Part shown: positions 17,217 to 25,487 of the stretch, one piece after another | Layout of the letters: each line of letters starts with the position of its first letter | Position numbering within the stretch: position 1 is the stretch's first letter | Assembly (NCBI RefSeq): GCF_900112315.1 | Contig: NZ_FOLL01000023.1 | Coordinates: 1-62,773 of the forward strand | Length of the DNA stretch: 62,773 bases | Direction of reading: 5' to 3' | From: Parapedobacter composti | GTDB lineage: Bacteria; Bacteroidota; Bacteroidia; Sphingobacteriales; Sphingobacteriaceae | The notes under the pieces: generated by a model | The model's input: the letters and a program-made list of their open reading frames with translations, nothing else | The model's database searches: none | Told to the model about the DNA's origin: nothing | Made by a program: the position numbers and the translations under genes

Positions 17217-17823
17217 AAGCAACGGTATTTGTGCCTAAAATAAAACGTTGGATTTGAATCAGGTCGTACTACTTTTGAATCCGTTCATAAGAAACCGCAA
17301 CAGCCCCGAGGTATCGGAGAAGAATAGGTAGCTCGGTGTGACCTTGTTGTCGTTGTCGTTATAGCTGCAACCTTCGTAAGTGGTATAGATGTTATCTCAA
17401 GGATTAGTTTTGTTAGCTATGAAAAAATAAGGAAGTAGGACTAGATCATCAGGAATACGGATCAATGTTTGTGGAATCGCTCGGCGGCCATTTTCATGGT
17501 ATGGCCTGCCAGCGGTAAGGCGCGTTGCACTGCGCAAATTTCTGCCTGGCCATGTCGATGGCCACGCTGTCTATTTAAATTAAGCGATATCTTGCCCCTA
17601 TCTGAGCACGGAGAAAACCGCCGCATTACGGGAAACCATAAGGTCGGTGGTTCTGCGCCGACTACCGTTGTTTTGTGTAATTAGGATTTGCAAGTTTCAA
17701 TGTCATCGCCTATCTTAGTTGGCACAATACTGTTGTAAGCGCCTGGCCTGAATATACCATTAACGAATTCAATGCAAAACTGATAATCAATCCCAACCGC
17801 CAATCATCACTAACCCTATTCGT
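17217..17823. other. 607-nt stretch without intact genes, holding gene tails
   Basis: On the minus strand 17259-17391 reads as a coherent C terminus ending LFFSDTSGLLRFLMNGF plus five residues and a stop, with no upstream part. On the minus strand about 17465-17565 another tail is visible (AIDMARQKFAQCNAPYR, then a frame change to MKMAAERFHKH and stop). Neither family is recognised. The rest, nearest the DUF2167 start, shows nothing I can interpret. Confidence 0.4.
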
Positions 17824-18735
17824 ATGAAAAAAACTTTCATCATCTGTTTATTTGCCATGCTATTGGCGCAAGCCTATTCGCAAGATCACCCCGAAGACTA
17901 CAGGCTGCAGATCGATTCCATTGAGCGTTTGTTTACCTACCAGCGCGATACCATCCAACTTCGAAATGGTATCGGCAAGATAGTCATCCCGCCGGGATTC
18001 AAGTACCTCAATGCCGAACAGTCAGAAAGGGTGCTTGTAGACCTGTGGGGCAATCCGCAGGGCCCGGATATGACACTGGGTATGATTCTTCCAGAAAAGC
18101 AGGGTGTAATGAGCGACAGCGGCTATGTATTTAATATCCAGTATGATGAAATCGGCTATGTAAAAGATGGCGATGCAGATGAAATAAATTATGACGAGTT
18201 GTTGGCCGAGATGCAGCGCGATGCCGAAGAAGCGAACAAAGAGCGATCAAAGGCAGGTTATGAACCCATATCCATTGTGGGCTGGGCGGCACCGCCGTAT
18301 TATGACAAGGAACGTAAAATCCTTCACTGGGCCAAAGAAATCCAGTTTGGGAACAGCCCGGAGCATACGCTTAATTACAACATCCGCGTACTGGGCCGCA
18401 AGGGCGTGTTAGTGCTCAATGCCATCAGCACAATGCCTCACTTTACCGCCGTACGGCAAGACCTTCCCGAAGTGCTGAACATTGTCCAGTTTAACGATGG
18501 CTACCGGTACAATGACTTCAATCCGTCCGTCGATGAGGTAGCCGGTTGGACGATAGGGGGCTTGGTAGCTGGCAAGGTGTTAGCCAAAGCTGGCTTCTTC
18601 GCGTTTCTCTTAAAGTTCTGGAAATTTATTGCCATTGGCGTGGTGGTTCTGGTGCGCGCGTTTTGGTCCAAAATTCGCGGCAAAAAAGCTGAGAGTGCCA
18701 CGGGTGATGCGGCAATGCCTGACCAGGCGAGTTAG
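17824..18735 (+). CDS. DUF2167 membrane-anchored protein
   Basis: 303 residues. Signal peptide MKKTFIICLFAMLLAQAYSQ; an extracytoplasmic domain with the family segments GIGKIVIPPGFKYLNAEQSE, VGWAAPPYYD and ILHWAKEIQF; then a C-terminal TM region (VLAKAGFFAFLLKFWKFIAIGVVVLV) and a basic tail. DUF2167 proteins are inner-membrane-anchored with the bulk outside the cytoplasm; their function is unknown. It lies alone between two stretches of gene remnants. Confidence 0.88.
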   Translation: MKKTFIICLFAMLLAQAYSQDHPEDYRLQIDSIERLFTYQRDTIQLRNGIGKIVIPPGFKYLNAEQSERVLVDLWGNPQGPDMTLGMILPEKQGVMSDSGYVFNIQYDEIGYVKDGDADEINYDELLAEMQRDAEEANKERSKAGYEPISIVGWAAPPYYDKERKILHWAKEIQFGNSPEHTLNYNIRVLGRKGVLVLNAISTMPHFTAVRQDLPEVLNIVQFNDGYRYNDFNPSVDEVAGWTIGGLVAGKVLAKAGFFAFLLKFWKFIAIGVVVLVRAFWSKIRGKKAESATGDAAMPDQAS

Positions 18736-18739
18736 TGGT

Positions 18740-18980
18740 AAACCATGTGAAATTTATGCGTAGACTGGTGGGGCGGGATGCACGATCGGGATATTTAAGT
18801 CCGTACCACCCGAGCGTCTCACCGGCCAGAAGAATCCGGTCCATGTCGGTTTTTCCGCCCTCGGCATAAGCAAGGCCGGTTCCAAGCATGGCGTTATACA
18901 GACGTTTATCCAGTCGTATTTTTCTGTATTCGGACGATACGTTTCTGTAGTCAAAAACCGTGAAGTGGTCAAGGCCGACC
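18740..18980 (-). pseudogene. degraded fragment of a TlpA-like paralogue
   Basis: The minus-strand reading RLYNAMLGTGLAYAEGGKT followed by DMDRILLAGE aligns with GLYNAVLETVLAYADGGKA and DVDRILLAQ of the intact gene (plus-strand positions about 14030-14130). There is no thioredoxin domain and no start, so it is a remnant of a second copy of that gene. Confidence 0.75.
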
Positions 18981-19052
18981 ATGTGGTTACCTTTGACTGC
19001 TGCCACGTCGTGCTGGTTTCCGGTGAACGGGAGCTGGTAGTGAGGCGTAGCT

Positions 19053-19916
19053 TTAGCCATTGGATAGCAGCCCGCTTAGGTAGCTATGGAGTGAAGTTGG
19101 AAGCGTTATCGTATCGTCCGGTCGTTCAGGAACCGTCAGTTTATCGACTACGGCTTGTGTCATATCCGCCAGATTGGTTGCCGTATTTTCGGAAAAACCG
19201 GCAGCAATTAACGTTTCGTGCCATTTTTCCCGCGGTATGGATTGCGGGACTACCGGCTTGTTCAGCAACGTAGCAAATGCATTGGCAACATCACGCGACG
19301 TGTAGGGCTGTGGCCCCGTCAGTTCAACGGTAGTCTTGCTTTTGGGAGCCTGCTTGTCTGTCATTACTTTGGCTATGTATTTGGCCACGTCAAGCGGCGA
19401 GTTCATTTCAATCGGTAGATCTTCCGAAAAAAACGTTGGCAGGATGCCATGCTGCGCTGTGGTTTCCAGATAACTTAGCCAATTGCTGAAGTAATAGGAA
19501 GGCCGGACGAATACCGTCGTCGCCTCTAAGTCGCCAAGCCCCTGTTCCAGTATCCGGGACATGAGCAAATTCCCCGTGTTGCCGTCTACATGCGCGCCCA
19601 TACTGGAAAGTGCAATGACTCTTTTTATGCCTGCATGCTCAATGGCGCTGCGGTAATTCGCAATAATCTGTTTGGTATCTTCGATGATGTCGTTTGACGT
19701 TTGATTCTCAGGAGTCAAAATAAAAACCGTTGTGCCGCCCTCAAAAGCTTTGGCAAGCTGCGGGCCGTCAAATAAATCTGCTTTTCGAGCTTCGAGGTTC
19801 TTGTCTGCCAGTTTCTCGGGATTCCGTACAACTGCACGGACGGGAAAGCCGCTTTTTTGGAGTTCGGTGACCAGGTGTGAGCCGATTTGTCCGGTTGCGC
19901 CTACAATGATGTTCAT
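19053..19916 (-). CDS. NmrA-like NAD(P)-binding oxidoreductase
   Basis: 287 residues with an atypical short-chain dehydrogenase fold. The N-terminal nucleotide-binding motif GATGQIG lies at residues 6-12, with an Arg after strand 2 (AVVRNPEK) suggesting NADP preference. VIALSSMGAH and RPSYYFSNW match NmrA/YesF/QorB-like quinone or redox-sensor proteins. A perfect palindrome of the YodB type sits 39 nt upstream (19955-19978), suggesting control by an HxlR-family regulator that responds to quinones or electrophiles. Substrate not certain. Confidence 0.87.
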   Translation of the reverse strand: MNIIVGATGQIGSHLVTELQKSGFPVRAVVRNPEKLADKNLEARKADLFDGPQLAKAFEGGTTVFILTPENQTSNDIIEDTKQIIANYRSAIEHAGIKRVIALSSMGAHVDGNTGNLLMSRILEQGLGDLEATTVFVRPSYYFSNWLSYLETTAQHGILPTFFSEDLPIEMNSPLDVAKYIAKVMTDKQAPKSKTTVELTGPQPYTSRDVANAFATLLNKPVVPQSIPREKWHETLIAAGFSENTATNLADMTQAVVDKLTVPERPDDTITLPTSLHSYLSGLLSNG

Positions 19917-19954
19917 ACCTTAAGCTATTTTGTTTTCGATTTTACAAAGATCGG

Positions 19955-19978
19955 TGACATACTGACAACAGTATGTCA
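19955..19978. promoter_or_regulatory. YodB/HxlR-type operator palindrome upstream of the NmrA-like gene
   Basis: TGACATACTG, a 4-nt spacer, then CAGTATGTCA: a perfect 10-bp inverted repeat. Its core, TACT-N6-AGTA, is the known YodB/CatR (HxlR/DUF24) operator shape. A GATCTTTG element on the minus strand (complement of 19945-19952) next to it could be the -7 box. Confidence 0.65.
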
Positions 19979-20084
19979 GTGGTATGGTTTTTTTCATAAA
20001 TCCGAATTGGGGGTGTTGGCTTTCTTTACCGGATGCCGGACGATGTATGAATTACCTGCGTGTGCTGGTCTTGATGATATTCCG

Positions 20085-20831
20085 CTATTCCGGCTGGCCG
20101 GGTTGCGGGATAATCCGGTATTCCTGCCGGAGGCGATAAATCAAGCTGTCCGGTAGTATAGGTGACCTGGCGACGAAATCGATGTCCACCAGCGCGTTAT
20201 CTGCGTAGTAGGCGCCCGGCGTTCCGATCGAGTCGAGTACGGTTTGTAAATCCGTTTGCCGTACAATGACCGTATCAATACCGTCATCTTTCCGATTGAT
20301 CCGTATGCGGCTGGGCCGCTCTAAATAAGCATACTCCTTGACAAGCATGGTATAATCGGACGATGCATAGTTGATGACGGTTTTCCCGTGCAACAACAAT
20401 ACCGATGGAATAGTAATCAGTGTATTGAATGCGGCATGTGCCAGAATGGACCACGGCAAGCCATGTTTTAAGCGGAGGTAAGCCAACAAGAACCCGCCAA
20501 GGAGCTGCGAGCCGACAATAATCGGCGAGAATGCAAAGAACAATACTTCCCGGTTTGTATAATTAACCAAATGGAACAGCCCGAAAGCCACACTGGAAAT
20601 GTAGACAGCCAGCTTCAACATTCGGTTCCGGGCGAATTTCAGCGGATAGCGGAAAATTAGTTCTTCTGCCACGGGCGCAATACCGGCGACGATCAATACC
20701 ATGAGCCCTAAGGTCATCGGTTTGCTGATTTCCGGAATCGGCCGTAAATGCAGCACGTACTCGTCAATGAGATAAATGATTGGGATAAAATTTTCTTTCA
20801 TCCGCTCCGGTGATCGGGAGCTGATGTTCAC
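20085..20831 (-). CDS. CPBP-family intramembrane protease, possibly shortened at the N terminus
   Basis: 248 residues. Family motif 1 appears as APVAEELIFRYPL (EExxxR), motif 2 as FGLFHLVNY and motif 3 as LAHAAFN, giving the Glu/His active site of type II CAAX-like proteases, with about four membrane segments. A soluble C-terminal tail of about 90 residues follows. The likely start is GTG at 20831, overlapping the TGA of the upstream oxidoreductase (GTGA), so translation is coupled. Family members usually carry one or two more N-terminal membrane helices, so the gene may be truncated by fusion to its neighbour. Physiological substrate unknown. Confidence 0.78.
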   Translation of the reverse strand: MNISSRSPERMKENFIPIIYLIDEYVLHLRPIPEISKPMTLGLMVLIVAGIAPVAEELIFRYPLKFARNRMLKLAVYISSVAFGLFHLVNYTNREVLFFAFSPIIVGSQLLGGFLLAYLRLKHGLPWSILAHAAFNTLITIPSVLLLHGKTVINYASSDYTMLVKEYAYLERPSRIRINRKDDGIDTVIVRQTDLQTVLDSIGTPGAYYADNALVDIDFVARSPILPDSLIYRLRQEYRIIPQPGQPE

Positions 20832-21403
20832 CTGTTAAGTGCGACTCTGAGTTGATCCGTCCACTGTGCAATCGTTGCTGTTGTCGCCCAATCAGCTTTG
20901 TCAAAGAAAAAATGGTGTTTGATATCAAAACCGCAATACGTAAAAATGCCCCCATCGGAAGTGAGCGAAAGTGCCCGGTCCATACCGATGGCGCGGTATT
21001 CTTCATGTGATTTGCCATGAGTGTTGATGATGATGGCTTGCTTCCCCGAGAGCATGCCTTTTTGTATGCCGTGCTCATAACGATATGCAAAGCCGTAACT
21101 GAATACGCGATCAATATAGCCCTTCATCATAGCCGGTAATCCCGTCCACCAGATGGGGTATATGAAAGTGATGCAATCAGCCCAGGAAATATATCCCTGT
21201 TCGGTGCGCACGTCTTCGGAAACCTGACCGTTGCGTTGGCCGGCCATGTCTGCTGACGAAAGCACGGGATTGAACCGGAGTTCATACAGGTCTCTGACGA
21301 TCACTTCGCTTTCGCCTTGCCGAAGAAGGGCCGTAACGGCTTGCTTGAGTTGTCCATTCAGGCTTTTTGGATTGGGGTGTGCATAGATAATTAAATGTTT
21401 CAT
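20828..21403 (-). CDS. NAD(P)H-dependent flavodoxin-fold oxidoreductase (NQO1/KefF-like)
   Basis: 191 residues from MKHLIIYAHPNPKSLN; the ATG at 21433 would add ten unlikely residues across the operator. The flavin-phosphate loop (AHPNPKSLNGQL) and the FIYPIWWTGLPAMMKGYIDRV segment are hallmarks of the two-electron quinone reductase family. These cytosolic FMN/FAD enzymes reduce quinones or electrophiles without radical formation. A 9-bp inverted repeat ends on the A of its ATG and overlaps a -7 element, implying repression or start-site control. Confidence 0.88.
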   Translation of the reverse strand: MKHLIIYAHPNPKSLNGQLKQAVTALLRQGESEVIVRDLYELRFNPVLSSADMAGQRNGQVSEDVRTEQGYISWADCITFIYPIWWTGLPAMMKGYIDRVFSYGFAYRYEHGIQKGMLSGKQAIIINTHGKSHEEYRAIGMDRALSLTSDGGIFTYCGFDIKHHFFFDKADWATTATIAQWTDQLRVALNR

Positions 21404-21433
21404 TGCGTTGTTATATTGATTTTTACAACGCAA
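21403..21433. promoter_or_regulatory. inverted repeat over the start of the NQO-like gene
   Basis: TTGCGTTGT (21403-21411) and ACAACGCAA (21425-21433) form perfect 9-bp arms around a 13-nt spacer. On the minus strand the element reaches the first base of the ATG, and a TATGTTTG -7 box (complement of 21431-21438) overlaps the distal arm. Either a repressor operator or an RNA hairpin hiding the start. Confidence 0.6.
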
Positions 21434-21475
21434 ACATACTGCGTGGTCATTCGCTGAAATTGTAAGAAAACGAAA

Positions 21476-22309
21476 TCAGCCAGCTGGATTGCAGATGTCT
21501 GCCTGAAACTTCAGGTACATGGTAGGCGAAAGGTTAAGGTAGTGCTGAAAATCATGAATAAGCTGACTTTGATCATAATAGCCGCACGCATTGATAATCT
21601 CGAACCAGTTTACCTTGGTGTTATGGGAGGCAATTTGCTGGATGAGCGCGACGGCTTTTATAAACCGCTGGTAGCGATGTATTTCTTTGGCAGAATATCC
21701 CAAGTGCTTCTTATGGTTGAGTTGGACGTTCCGCTCGGACTGGTTGTGCTTATTGGCGAGGGCCTTGATGGGGCTCAAGGTCCGGTCACCGAAATTTACC
21801 AGCGCTTCTGCAAGATGGCTGCGCGGCGAAAGATGGGGCTTACAAAATTCAAGCAGGTAATCTACCCGTGTGGTTGGGTCGTCTGTTTTGTTCAATACGC
21901 TCCATAGCGTTGTAAAGCAGTTGTCGGCCAAAAGTCCATCGGGATTTATGGGTACATTTGCGGGAACAGATGTATGGCCGAAGAAGCGGTAAAACGCGTC
22001 AGCGATAAGATTTACAACCAATATCTGGGATAGCGGCGGAAGCGAATAGTCGATGGCCTTCTTTATCGGCCCCAGAACAATGCACCGGTCAATTTCTATC
22101 GTCGTATTTTGATGGGTGTGCAGCGCTGCTTTTGCTCCAAAATTGAACACCAGAATCGTTTGATAAGACGGCAACAGCGTTTTGCGTACGGTCACATCCG
22201 ACCTATTCCGTGCAAAATAAAAATGAGAGAACACTTCCGCGAATTCCTGAGGAACCGCGATTCGCTGACTCACGTATCGGTGTGTTCTTTGGGGTGCTGT
22301 TTTCTTCAT
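21476..22309 (-). CDS. AraC-family transcriptional regulator
   Basis: About 277 residues from MKKTAPQRTHRYV. The N-terminal domain (about 1-160) is beta-rich and ligand-binding-like. The C-terminal HTH_18 region (IKALANKHNQSERNVQLNHK through GYYDQSQLIHDFQHYLNLSP) has the two helix-turn-helix units and the FxxxxGxSP-type end. It lies 72 nt upstream of the NQO-like gene on the same strand and is a natural candidate regulator for it. DUF6597-like N terminus is possible. Confidence 0.88.
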   Translation of the reverse strand: MKKTAPQRTHRYVSQRIAVPQEFAEVFSHFYFARNRSDVTVRKTLLPSYQTILVFNFGAKAALHTHQNTTIEIDRCIVLGPIKKAIDYSLPPLSQILVVNLIADAFYRFFGHTSVPANVPINPDGLLADNCFTTLWSVLNKTDDPTTRVDYLLEFCKPHLSPRSHLAEALVNFGDRTLSPIKALANKHNQSERNVQLNHKKHLGYSAKEIHRYQRFIKAVALIQQIASHNTKVNWFEIINACGYYDQSQLIHDFQHYLNLSPTMYLKFQADICNPAG

Positions 22310-22362
22310 GAGGTTACTACTTAGAAGCGTGACCACGCTTGAAGTTACGGGAATTATTGCAA

Positions 22363-23238
22363 TTATCCGGCACCGGTTTTCAACTCACCGTAGTTACCGG
22401 CAAAGAAGTCCCGGTAGGCGGCGGCCATTTCATCGCGGGTGTTCATCACGAAAGGCCCTTCGGCAACGATGGGTTCTGTATACGGCGACCCTCCGAAAAG
22501 GAATACATCGGCAACAGTGATGCCGGGGTTATACAGATCGATGTTAGACTGGTCGATGGCAAAGCCAAGTAGATGGCTGTTGCCGATGGACTTGCCGTTG
22601 ACCCGGATTTCATCGTCGGGTGCGAAAACAGCATATTCAAGCTCCCGGCGGGTTGGACAGGTAAATGCAGATTTCGGATTGAGCTTGATGTGGAATATGA
22701 ACTCGTTGAAGAAGGTGCGGAATGGTGCGTGCACTTCGCCGCAGCTTCCCAATAAGGCGCGGATCACCCCCGCGTGATGGGGCAGGGGAGATTCCGGAAT
22801 ATCGGGGCTCTGCAAAGCCCTGTGCGCCGGTGTTTCTTGTTTTGCTGCATAGGGAAGCATGATCCAAAACTGCAGGCCATGGAACAGGCCGCCCTCGTGT
22901 TGCGGCCCCGGCGCAGGGCGCTGTTCACGCAGGATACCACTGCCGGCATTCATCCAGTGCAGTCCACCGGCAGCAACCGTGCAGCGGTGGCCGCGGCTGT
23001 CTGCATGCCGCAGCGCGCCACTAAGCACATAACTTACGGTGACCACACCGCGGTGGGGAACGGCGTACGTACCGGAGGCTGCCGGGGCGTGTTGGTGCGG
23101 GGGCACGGGATATACGTGCTCCAGGAATACGACCGGCCCGATGTTAGGCAGCTGCTGCCCGGGAATCAGTTGGTTGACCAGCCATTCTGCCATCCGTTTG
23201 TTCTGGCCGCCGGTGCTTGTGGTGATTAGTTTGTTCAT
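22363..23238 (-). CDS. pirin family protein
   Basis: 291 residues from MNKLITTSTGGQ; an ATG at 23274 is possible. Bicupin fold: the N-terminal cupin shows PPHQHAPAASGT-like and PHRGVVTVSYVLSGALRHADS, the pirin metal-binding pattern with His residues, followed by AAGGLHWMNAGSGILREQ. The C-terminal cupin is degenerate. Bacterial pirins such as YhhW act as quercetin or catechol dioxygenases or as redox-linked regulators. An FNR-like palindrome (23309-23324) lies 71 nt upstream of the ATG, shared in type with those before azoR and the porin gene. Confidence 0.9.
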   Translation of the reverse strand: MNKLITTSTGGQNKRMAEWLVNQLIPGQQLPNIGPVVFLEHVYPVPPHQHAPAASGTYAVPHRGVVTVSYVLSGALRHADSRGHRCTVAAGGLHWMNAGSGILREQRPAPGPQHEGGLFHGLQFWIMLPYAAKQETPAHRALQSPDIPESPLPHHAGVIRALLGSCGEVHAPFRTFFNEFIFHIKLNPKSAFTCPTRRELEYAVFAPDDEIRVNGKSIGNSHLLGFAIDQSNIDLYNPGITVADVFLFGGSPYTEPIVAEGPFVMNTRDEMAAAYRDFFAGNYGELKTGAG

Positions 23239-23308
23239 AGCATTAACGTCTTTGAACAAAGGTGCACGGATCATACTGGCTCGGAAATGACAAAGGCTAA
23301 CAAATGGT

Positions 23309-23324
23309 CTTGACTTATGTCAAG
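23309..23324. promoter_or_regulatory. FNR-like palindrome upstream of pirin
   Basis: CTTGACTTATGTCAAG, near-perfect dyad with half-site CTTGAC. It matches the TTGAY-N4-RTCAA plan of Crp/Fnr-family operators. The Crp/Fnr gene itself is adjacent (23355-23939). Confidence 0.65.
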
Positions 23325-23354
23325 GCAATGTAATGGTGCGGACACAGCAGGGGG

Positions 23355-23939
23355 CTACCGGCGCTTGGCATGGTTGCGGATTCGGCTAAGCGTTTCAGGC
23401 GAAATGCCGAGGTAAGATGCGATCATGTTTTGCGGAAAGCGCTGGATGAATTGCGGATAGGTTTTGACCAGGTCATGGTAGCGTTCTTCCGCCGTCATGC
23501 TGATGGCGGCATGGATGCGCTTTTGTGTAGCGGCAGAAGTATATTTGTTCTGCATTTTGACGGTCAGGTCAAAGGCCGGACTTTTATCCAGCAGTTCTTG
23601 CATATCTTGGTTGGTGATGAGCAGCAAATCGGTGTCTTCCATCATTTCAATGTGGTACCGTGTTGGCGTGAGGTGATAGAAACTCTCCAGGTCGCTTATC
23701 CACCAATTCTCCAAGGCAAAGCGGACAACGTGTTCGTTGCCCTTTTCGTCTACGGAAAACATCCGCGCGGCACCTTTGACGATAAACCCGGTATAACGGG
23801 CCACGTCGCCTTCCTGTAGCATATATTGCCGCCTGCGGAAGTGCTTGTGCTTGAACTTGGAAGCAATAAGTGCTTTTTCTTCGGCATCAAGGCTTAAGCC
23901 GGACTTTTCTTCCAAGTAGTTGAAAAGCGCTTCGTACAT
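23355..23939 (-). CDS. Crp/Fnr-family transcriptional regulator
   Basis: 194 residues from the second Met. The N-terminal cyclic-nucleotide-binding beta-roll (YMLQEGDVARYTGFIVKGAARMF and VVRFALENWWISD) lacks the Arg-Ser pair of cAMP binders and has no cysteine cluster for an iron-sulfur centre, as usual for Bacteroidota members. The C-terminal HTH is MIASYLGISPETLSRIRNHAK, with ETLSR as recognition helix. Likely regulator of the neighbouring boxes at 23309, 24765, 25488 and 25511. Inducer unknown. Confidence 0.9.
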   Translation of the reverse strand: MYEALFNYLEEKSGLSLDAEEKALIASKFKHKHFRRRQYMLQEGDVARYTGFIVKGAARMFSVDEKGNEHVVRFALENWWISDLESFYHLTPTRYHIEMMEDTDLLLITNQDMQELLDKSPAFDLTVKMQNKYTSAATQKRIHAAISMTAEERYHDLVKTYPQFIQRFPQNMIASYLGISPETLSRIRNHAKRR

Positions 23940-23985
23940 CATGGATTATTGACAATAACAGATGCAAATTACCAAATCTCTGTTA

Positions 23986-24021
23986 AAATAAAAAGGGGTG
24001 TATCAAATGTTGGATACACCC
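23986..24021 (-). terminator. Rho-independent terminator of the azoreductase gene
   Basis: Perfect 9-bp stem GGGTGTATC / GATACACCC (23996-24004 with 24013-24021), 8-nt loop. On the minus strand it is followed by a T-rich tail (CTTTTTATTTT). It lies 36 nt past the azoreductase stop. Confidence 0.8.
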
Positions 24022-24056
24022 GCTGCTGGATCGGGTCCTCAATTATGGAAAGTTCC

Positions 24057-24674
24057 TCAACTTACGGATGCCGGTTGCAGCGCTATGCTGTCAATCGCCT
24101 TCTCAAGGGCGTTTTGCTGCAGGTGCGGAATAGCAAACCCTTCGCCGCGGACCACGGTTATGTCGGTCATGCCCATGAACGACAGGACGTGTTTCAGGTA
24201 TGGCGTAAGAAAGTCGTAGGCCAATCCGGGTGCTTCGCTGTAAATCCCGCCGGTGGTAATCGCCAGGTAGATTTTCTTGCCTGTAACCAGGCCTTCGGGG
24301 CCGTCTGCCGTATACCGGAAGGTAACGCCCGCGCGGCTGATCTGATCGAGCCAGGCCTTCAGCGTGCTGGTTGGGGCGAAATTATACATGGGAGCGGCGA
24401 TAACGATGACGTCTGCCGCCATCAACTCGGCGATGGCTTCATCGGAGTACCGGATGCTCGCCTTCAGGGTATCGGTGTGCTGCTCAACCGGGGTGAAGAA
24501 AGCGCCGAGGTGCGTACTGCTTAAGTGCGGAAGGTGATCCCGCGCCAGGTCACGCTGTTTTACCGATGCGCCCGGATAAATGTTGCACAACTGTGCGACA
24601 ATAGCGTTCGCTAACTTGGTGCTGTTTGAGTCGCCGCCCCGAGGGCTCGAAATGACATTCAGGATTCGTGTCAT
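24057..24674 (-). CDS. azoR: FMN-dependent NADH-azoreductase
   Basis: 205 residues with a flavodoxin fold. The FMN phosphate loop is SSPRGGDSNSTKLA; the second flavin contact APMYNFAPTSTLKAWLDQISRAG and the TTGGIYS loop are diagnostic of AzoR. It reduces azo bonds and quinones with NADH in two-electron steps. Preceded by the palindrome at 24765-24780 (91 nt before the ATG) and followed by a strong terminator, so it is a single-gene unit. Confidence 0.93.
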   Translation of the reverse strand: MTRILNVISSPRGGDSNSTKLANAIVAQLCNIYPGASVKQRDLARDHLPHLSSTHLGAFFTPVEQHTDTLKASIRYSDEAIAELMAADVIVIAAPMYNFAPTSTLKAWLDQISRAGVTFRYTADGPEGLVTGKKIYLAITTGGIYSEAPGLAYDFLTPYLKHVLSFMGMTDITVVRGEGFAIPHLQQNALEKAIDSIALQPASVS

Positions 24675-24764
24675 GATAATTACTGTTTAATGTGAACCAT
24701 ACAATAGCGAGGTAAAATTAGATCCGTTCTGTAACCTACGGATTGACATGGAGCAAGAAAAAGG

Positions 24765-24780
24765 CTTGACATAAATCAAG
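24765..24780. promoter_or_regulatory. FNR-like palindrome upstream of azoR
   Basis: CTTGACATAAATCAAG: half-sites CTTGA and TCAAG with 6-nt centre, the same design as the box before pirin. A TAGGTTAC sequence on the minus strand further downstream could be a weak -7 element. Confidence 0.6.
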
Positions 24781-24831
24781 TGTATGGCAAAACGGACCTA
24801 ATTGTACCGGGGTAGTTTTGTGTTTACCGGC

Positions 24832-25407
24832 TTAAAGACTAAACGCGTAAGCGATGCGTAGACCCAGGAAATGGTTGGCCGTGCCGTTTTCGCTGAATTT
24901 GGTGTTGCCTTCCCATTTGATGCCGGCATCCAGAACGTTGTTGCCGCCGAGGTTAAACCGGTAGCCTACCTGGGGGGAATATGTGAAAGTAGCTTCCTTG
25001 TCATATCCGCCGTCTGACTTATTCAATAAAAAGGAAGTGCCCGCTTCGCCCTGAATGAATAATCCGCCCACAGGGAAATACTTCAGTCCAAGCTTTACGG
25101 GCAGCACCTGAAGGTCTTCGCGGTAACGGCTGCCGCCGAGTGTGTAGCCATGGTTTGGCGCGAACAGGTTGTAGAAGCCGCCGCTTAGCGTGAGCGCCAG
25201 CTGATTGCGGTACAGCGGGAATTCGGCCTGGATGGATCCGCCCAGACTCCAGTCATACCGGTCACTTAGGTCGCCCATGGGTACACTTGTTTCCGGACCT
25301 ACCGAAAGCTTCACGCGCGGTTTGTCTGCGGTTTGTGCCTGAACAGGAACGAGCGCAATAGCTGCAAAAAGGAAGGTTGTGATGCTGATTTTTATTAGCG
25401 TTTTCAT
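24832..25407 (-). CDS. outer-membrane beta-barrel protein
   Basis: 191 residues. Signal peptide ending VPVQAQ, then alternating strands beginning VKLSVGPETSVPMGDLSD and ending LGLRIAYAFSL. It fits the 8-stranded OMP_b-brl/porin-like family. Two FNR-like boxes lie upstream. A TACCTTTG -7 box (complement of 25459-25466) puts the nearer box at about -41 from the inferred start of transcription, the class II activator position. Probably a stress-inducible surface protein. Confidence 0.8.
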   Translation of the reverse strand: MKTLIKISITTFLFAAIALVPVQAQTADKPRVKLSVGPETSVPMGDLSDRYDWSLGGSIQAEFPLYRNQLALTLSGGFYNLFAPNHGYTLGGSRYREDLQVLPVKLGLKYFPVGGLFIQGEAGTSFLLNKSDGGYDKEATFTYSPQVGYRFNLGGNNVLDAGIKWEGNTKFSENGTANHFLGLRIAYAFSL

Positions 25408-25458
25408 GATGTTAAACTTTTGATGTTGTTAATGAATAAATGTAATGTGATCACATAG

Positions 25459-25466
25459 CAAAGGTA
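25459..25466 (-). promoter_or_regulatory. -7 promoter element of the porin-like gene
   Basis: Minus-strand TACCTTTG, a full match to TAnnTTTG, about 52 nt before the ATG. No -33 TTG at the usual spacing; instead the palindrome at 25488-25503 begins 21 nt further upstream, as expected for an activator-dependent promoter. Confidence 0.55.
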
Positions 25467-25487
25467 TTTCAGTGTATCGGTGTGGCA

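Noticed and set aside
25445..25456. ATGTGATCACAT palindrome as a CRP site
   Set aside because: It lies downstream of the -7 box of the porin gene and is short enough to be chance; not supported by another copy.
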